Positions 60,763 through 64,000 of a stretch of DNA of 64,000 nucleotides are shown one piece after another. Source of the DNA: Streptacidiphilus albus JL83 (GTDB taxonomy: Bacteria; Actinomycetota; Actinomycetes; Streptomycetales; Streptomycetaceae); NCBI RefSeq assembly GCF_000744705.1, contig NZ_JQML01000001.1, forward strand, positions 4,288,017-4,352,016, written 5' to 3'. The stretch's first letter is position 1. Each line of letters starts with the position of its first letter. The notes under the pieces are model-generated. The model was not told where the DNA came from. It did not search any database and was given only the letters and a program-made list of their open reading frames with translations. Position numbers and translations under genes: made by a program.

Positions 60763-61278
60763 TCAGCAGCGGGGCGAACTGCCGAGCAGCCAGGCAACAT
60801 CCCGGCACAGCTTGTCGAACGAGTCGGAGAGGGAACGCGTGAGCCCGACATCGAGGGCTGACGAGAAAGTCAACTGATCCGCCGTCTCCTTGTACGGGCG
60901 CCAGTCCCGCTGTTCCTCAAGCCACTTCTTGGCATTGCGGGGAAGATGGTCGGGGTCCTTGGGCGGCTCCAGCCCTTCGGAAAAGCCGAACCGACCGGCC
61001 AGCGATGCCGCGCCGGCCAGGAACCAGGACTCGTACTCTCGGCTGGCGACGACCACACGAACCGGTGTATCGGACCGGGCGGCGACCGCCCAAGCGAGGA
61101 GCTTCGGCCCCAGCTCGGCCGGACAGTCGTCGTCCGCGTCCAGTAGGACCAGGACACCGCCCGCACTCGCCCCGCGCATGCGGATGCCCTGCTGCTGCAC
61201 GGCCCTCTCCAAGGTGCTGTGCTTGGCGAGTTGCTCGCCCTGTCCCTCCACGATCGCGGCGATCACGGGTCGGGCCAT
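60763..61278 (-). CDS. DUF4276 Toprim-like protein, shortened
   Basis: The 171-residue protein has the DUF4276 motifs VEGQGE (Glu11, Glu15), VLLDADDDCPAEL (Asp47, Asp49), VASREYESWFLAGA and the C-terminal SDSFDKLCRDVAWLL. The acidic residues suggest a Toprim-type metal site as in OLD and PARIS nucleases. Members I recall carry 30-40 more residues between the first Glu motif and the LERAV helix, so an internal deletion may have removed part of the fold. It starts 3 bp after the AAA ATPase stop; the two form one operon. Confidence 0.85.
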   Translation of the reverse strand: MARPVIAAIVEGQGEQLAKHSTLERAVQQQGIRMRGASAGGVLVLLDADDDCPAELGPKLLAWAVAARSDTPVRVVVASREYESWFLAGAASLAGRFGFSEGLEPPKDPDHLPRNAKKWLEEQRDWRPYKETADQLTFSSALDVGLTRSLSDSFDKLCRDVAWLLGSSPRC

Positions 61279-61281
61279 GCC

Positions 61282-62505
61282 CTACTCCCCCGTTCCCGAG
61301 TCGGCCGGCACCAGTTGGTTGTCCCGCATCAATGCACCGAGCGTGGTCAACCTCTCGGCGAGGATCGTCCGTGAGGCACCGTCAACCGGTCCGATCCTGG
61401 TCACGCCCTCGCGCATGGCCACCACCTGCACCCAGTCCGGATCGGCCTCGTCGCGGTCCAGCAGGTCGCCGCTCTGAGTGGCGACGATCACCTGCACATG
61501 CTCGGATGCCTCGGTCAACGCATCGAACAGCACCCCGGCAGCGGTCGGATGCAACCCGAGCTCCGGTTCGTCGATGCAGACGACGGGGACGTAGCCGACC
61601 AGCGCATCCGGCTGGAAGAGCGCGGCCAGCACACCGGCCGCCCGCATGGTGCCCTCGGAGATGGCCAGCGGCCCGAAGCGGGTCACCGCTCCTGATTCCT
61701 CGTCGACCATACGGAGTTGCACGGAGGAGAAGGTGTCCAGTACCTGCCCATCGATACCGGCCGCACCGGGAACGATCGCTCGGACATAGGCGTCGACGCG
61801 CTCCTTGACCGACGGGAATCCGGAGGCGAGCGCGCCGAGGACATCCCCCAGGTGTTCTCCGTTCGGACCGAGCATCATTCCGGGTGTTCGCGGCTCGGGC
61901 CGGTCCATGCGGCGGGGGTCGGGCTCGAAGCGCGACATGCCGATCAGCGCTGTGAACAGGTCGCTCAGAATGCTGCTGGATACCGCGCTGCTTCGCAGCC
62001 ACAAACCGTGGACGGAAGTCGGCTCGCCGAGGACGCTGTGATCCGTGATCGACCGCAGGGCCTTGAGGTCACGCTCAAATCCGAGCCTCGAACCATCCGC
62101 TGTACGCGCATCGCACCACTCCCGCACGATGACGACGGGGCTCCGCAGGTTGTCGGACGCACGCAGCTCGAAACCGTAGGTGGCGTTGCAGAGCTGGTCG
62201 GGTGAGCCGGAGGCGGTGAAGCAGATGTCCAGCTCGATCACCAGAGTCACGGCGCCGCCGACGCTGTCGCGGTGCAGTACCTCGACGGCTCCTCCGCGCG
62301 CCCGGAAAGCCTCCTGTGGAGTGGTCTCCACTGCGTCGCGCGCGAACATCAGCGCGTCGAGGAAATTGGACTTACCAGAGGCGTTCAGGCCGAGCAGAAC
62401 GGTCAGTGGCCCGAGTACGACGTCGCACTCAGCAATCGACTTGTAGTTTCTGATCCGAACACGCGTGAGGAACGGGACAGCGCGGGAGGTGGCTTCGGCG
62501 GGCAT
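61282..62505 (-). CDS. AAA_15/AAA_21 family ATPase
   Basis: The 407-residue ABC-type ATPase has Walker A GLNASGKSN (39-47), the RIRNYKSI N-terminal strand of RecF/SMC-like proteins, and Walker B VVCIDEPELGLHPTAAGVLF followed by a switch region VIVATQSGDLLD. The coiled-coil domain is short. Such ATPases pair with Toprim or DUF4276 partners in defence and repair modules. The ATG at 62505 has AGGAG 10 bases upstream. It is cotranscribed with the DUF4276 gene. Confidence 0.93.
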   Translation of the reverse strand: MPAEATSRAVPFLTRVRIRNYKSIAECDVVLGPLTVLLGLNASGKSNFLDALMFARDAVETTPQEAFRARGGAVEVLHRDSVGGAVTLVIELDICFTASGSPDQLCNATYGFELRASDNLRSPVVIVREWCDARTADGSRLGFERDLKALRSITDHSVLGEPTSVHGLWLRSSAVSSSILSDLFTALIGMSRFEPDPRRMDRPEPRTPGMMLGPNGEHLGDVLGALASGFPSVKERVDAYVRAIVPGAAGIDGQVLDTFSSVQLRMVDEESGAVTRFGPLAISEGTMRAAGVLAALFQPDALVGYVPVVCIDEPELGLHPTAAGVLFDALTEASEHVQVIVATQSGDLLDRDEADPDWVQVVAMREGVTRIGPVDGASRTILAERLTTLGALMRDNQLVPADSGTGE

Positions 62506-62976
62506 CCCACATCAACTCCTCAGCCGGACCGATGCTGCAGCACAGAGTGCGCCGTCGGGTTCGAAGCCGACGACCCCGCGACCCAAGCCTTCCCAGACCG
62601 CATCCCTGACCTGCAGAGACTTGCCCAATGGGGTATCTGGCCTGCAAGTATCGCTCTCGGTGACTCTCGCGGGACTCTACCATTCCCCACCCTCGCGCGT
62701 ACTGAATCCGGCAGCGGTAGCCCCACGCTGAGAGGTCGCTTCGGCTTGATCGAGGACTTACCTTCCAGCGGCGAGTCCGCCGAGGAGAAATCGGGCGACG
62801 AAAAAAGTGGGAACGAAAAGTACCCCCGCCTTGGCGTGGTGAAATCCGGCGTTGCTCGGCGCCGGAATTACGTGGTGCTGGGCGGCCAGTTGGGCGGGTC
62901 GGGCCGATGGACGCTGGCCTCGGCCTGCGGCCCGCCGCAGCAGCGCCAGTACGCAACTGGCCGCCGCGCAGGCGGT
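62506..62976. other. Intergenic region upstream of ATPase/DUF4276 operon
   Basis: About 470 bases without a recognisable gene. It should hold the ATPase promoter and the 3' end of the regulator transcript. Bases 62780-62850 are notably A-rich on the plus strand. Frames crossing it on both strands give no known domain. Confidence 0.45.
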
Positions 62977-63732
62977 CTAGTCGAGATCCGGGCTCGGCTC
63001 GGCCGGGGCGTCCGAGGGGGCTTCGTACCTCGCGTGAAGGACGTCACGGGCCTGGTCCGCGGCGCGGGCGAGGCTCTCGGAGACGTAGTCGAGGAAGCGG
63101 GCGATGTTCTCCAGACGGTCGCCGGCCTGAGTGCCGGAGCCGAGAACGGCGACGCCCTGCCGCGTGATCTCGACCTGCTTGGTGAGGGCGCGGACGCTGG
63201 CGACCATCGACTGGTACCAGAGGTCGTCGTCGATGACGTAGCGCTCACGGCGGCGTTCGTCGCGTTCCCGGCGGACCAGGGTCTGACTCTCCAGAAAGCT
63301 GATCGACTTGGAGATGGTCGCGGGACTGACCTGGAGGCGCTGGACCAGCTCGGACGCCGTCAGGCTGCCGGTGTCGCTGGTCACGAGGCAGACCAGCACC
63401 CGCGACATCATCTTGGGCAGGCCCGATTCCACCATGGCGGTGGTGAACAGCTCCTCGTACGCACGCACCGCCTCGGCGTCACGTCCGTGCGGCTGGGGCA
63501 CCGGTTCCGCCCCTCGGGACGCGGGCTGACTGCGCCGGTGGGCGCGGCGTTCGGTGGCGCGGTGGGCCAGGTCGGCCCGGTAGGCGGTGGGGCCGTCGTT
63601 CCGCATCACCTCGCGCGTGATCGTCGAGGTGGGGCGGTCGAGGCGCCTGGCGATCTCCGCGTAGGGGAGACCGTCGGCCAGACCCAGTGCGATCTGCTGG
63701 CGTTCCTGCTGGGTGAGTCTGCCTCCCGGCAT
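62977..63732 (-). CDS. MarR/GbsR-like regulator with extra N-terminal HTH
   Basis: The 251-residue protein begins with an IS30/HTH_38-like segment (LTQQERQQIALGLADGLPYA, EIARRLDRPTSTITREVMRN), then a basic linker, and a winged helix-turn-helix of the MarR/GbsR kind (ASELVQRLQVSPATISKSIS-FLESQTLVRRERDERRRERY) near residues 130-165. A helical C-terminus should dimerise. The ATG at 63732 follows AAGGAG. It is divergent from the last gene of the window, with several GCAAC sites between. Confidence 0.85.
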   Translation of the reverse strand: MPGGRLTQQERQQIALGLADGLPYAEIARRLDRPTSTITREVMRNDGPTAYRADLAHRATERRAHRRSQPASRGAEPVPQPHGRDAEAVRAYEELFTTAMVESGLPKMMSRVLVCLVTSDTGSLTASELVQRLQVSPATISKSISFLESQTLVRRERDERRRERYVIDDDLWYQSMVASVRALTKQVEITRQGVAVLGSGTQAGDRLENIARFLDYVSESLARAADQARDVLHARYEAPSDAPAEPSPDLD

Positions 63733-63803
63733 CACGGTCTCCTTCGTGCATCGGTGCATCGTGCGTCGGCGATGCCCCGAGCATAGCGTTCACTCTCAGT
63801 CCA

Positions 63804-63929
63804 TTGCAACACGCAAGGGCGGGGCATTGCATTGACCTTCAGCGCCAGTGCAACGATTTAGCGCCATTCACCAGCAGCGATGGCCTTTTCGTGCAACAAG
63901 CTTGTTGCTGGACATTGGAATGCAACGTA
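63804..63929. promoter_or_regulatory. Cluster of GCAAC half-sites with a 16-bp palindrome
   Basis: GCAACAAGCTTGTTGC (63893-63908) is a perfect palindrome. Further TGCAAC half-sites lie near 63805, 63849 and 63922. They cover the divergent promoter between the MarR/GbsR-like gene and the gene at the window end, and are the best candidates for its operators. Confidence 0.65.
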
Positions 63930-63986
63930 GCGTTTCTCATGTCAGCAACACCGGGCCAGCAGGCCGCAGACTCGCAGGAGAGCATC

Positions 63987-64000
63987 ATGCAGAAGTTCGC
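63987..64000 (+). CDS. Start of a gene cut by the window end
   Basis: An ATG at 63987 behind GGAGAG begins MQKF and then leaves the window. Its position facing the MarR/GbsR-like gene makes it the probable regulated target. MQKF is a common start in SDR-family genes, but four codons cannot establish a function. Confidence 0.5.

Overview
The window is very GC-rich, with GC-biased third codon positions, GGAGG-type ribosome binding sites mixed with apparently leaderless starts, and families typical of actinomycetes: an XRE/DUF5753 regulator with a DUF397 partner, SpoIIE-type PP2C, SigE-family sigma factor, MocR, and many Tat or lipoprotein exports. It looks like a chromosomal piece from a Streptomycetaceae genome (Streptomyces, Kitasatospora or Streptacidiphilus type). 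No phage genes, transposases, CRISPR arrays or rRNA are visible. One tRNA-Arg gene is present.

Positions 1-7300 hold cofactor metabolism. A minus-strand operon (plsC-like, Rossmann/DUF2520, panC, panD, nadB, nadC, coaX) couples CoA and NAD synthesis, both of which draw on L-aspartate. Positions 7300-15300 carry a NarL-type two-component system, a MidA-family methyltransferase whose stop overlaps the start of a stand-alone nuoD, a membrane coiled-coil protein, and a divergent MocR/AhpD-like pair. Positions 15300-19800 carry a secreted protein, the XRE/DUF397 pair and an SDR.

Positions 19800-27000 form the most coherent system in the window. It is a six-gene, mostly overlapping operon: NHL-type lipoprotein, Tat-exported DyP peroxidase, small lipoprotein, FbpA, FbpB, FbpC. 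It is preceded by two overlapping IdeR/DmdR-type iron boxes. It reads as an iron-repressed ferric uptake system that joins an EfeB-like heme peroxidase to an FbpABC transporter.

Positions 27500-42400 are rich in exported glycan-related proteins: a lactonase-like propeller, a large Agd3-like carbohydrate deacetylase with Ig repeats, HtrA, a GH9 cellulase beside a ROK regulator, and a PL7 lyase. Between them are HdeD, a LysR/YeiH pair, and an ArsR gene followed by a magnesium P-type ATPase remnant. Positions 42400-50200 carry PPOX, SpoIIE phosphatase, FAD enzyme, APC permease and quinone reductase genes.

Positions 50200-64000 mix decayed and intact modules. Decayed items are a histidine kinase fused in frame to a LuxR output domain, an ABC permease fragment and a hydrolase fragment. 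Intact items are an NCS1 permease/TetR/amidohydrolase set with a TetR operator in the promoter spacer, a sigma factor with a membrane partner, an Lrp/PLP decarboxylase pair with a palindromic operator, an AAA ATPase/DUF4276 pair that could be a defence module, and a MarR-like regulator facing a gene cut by the window end.
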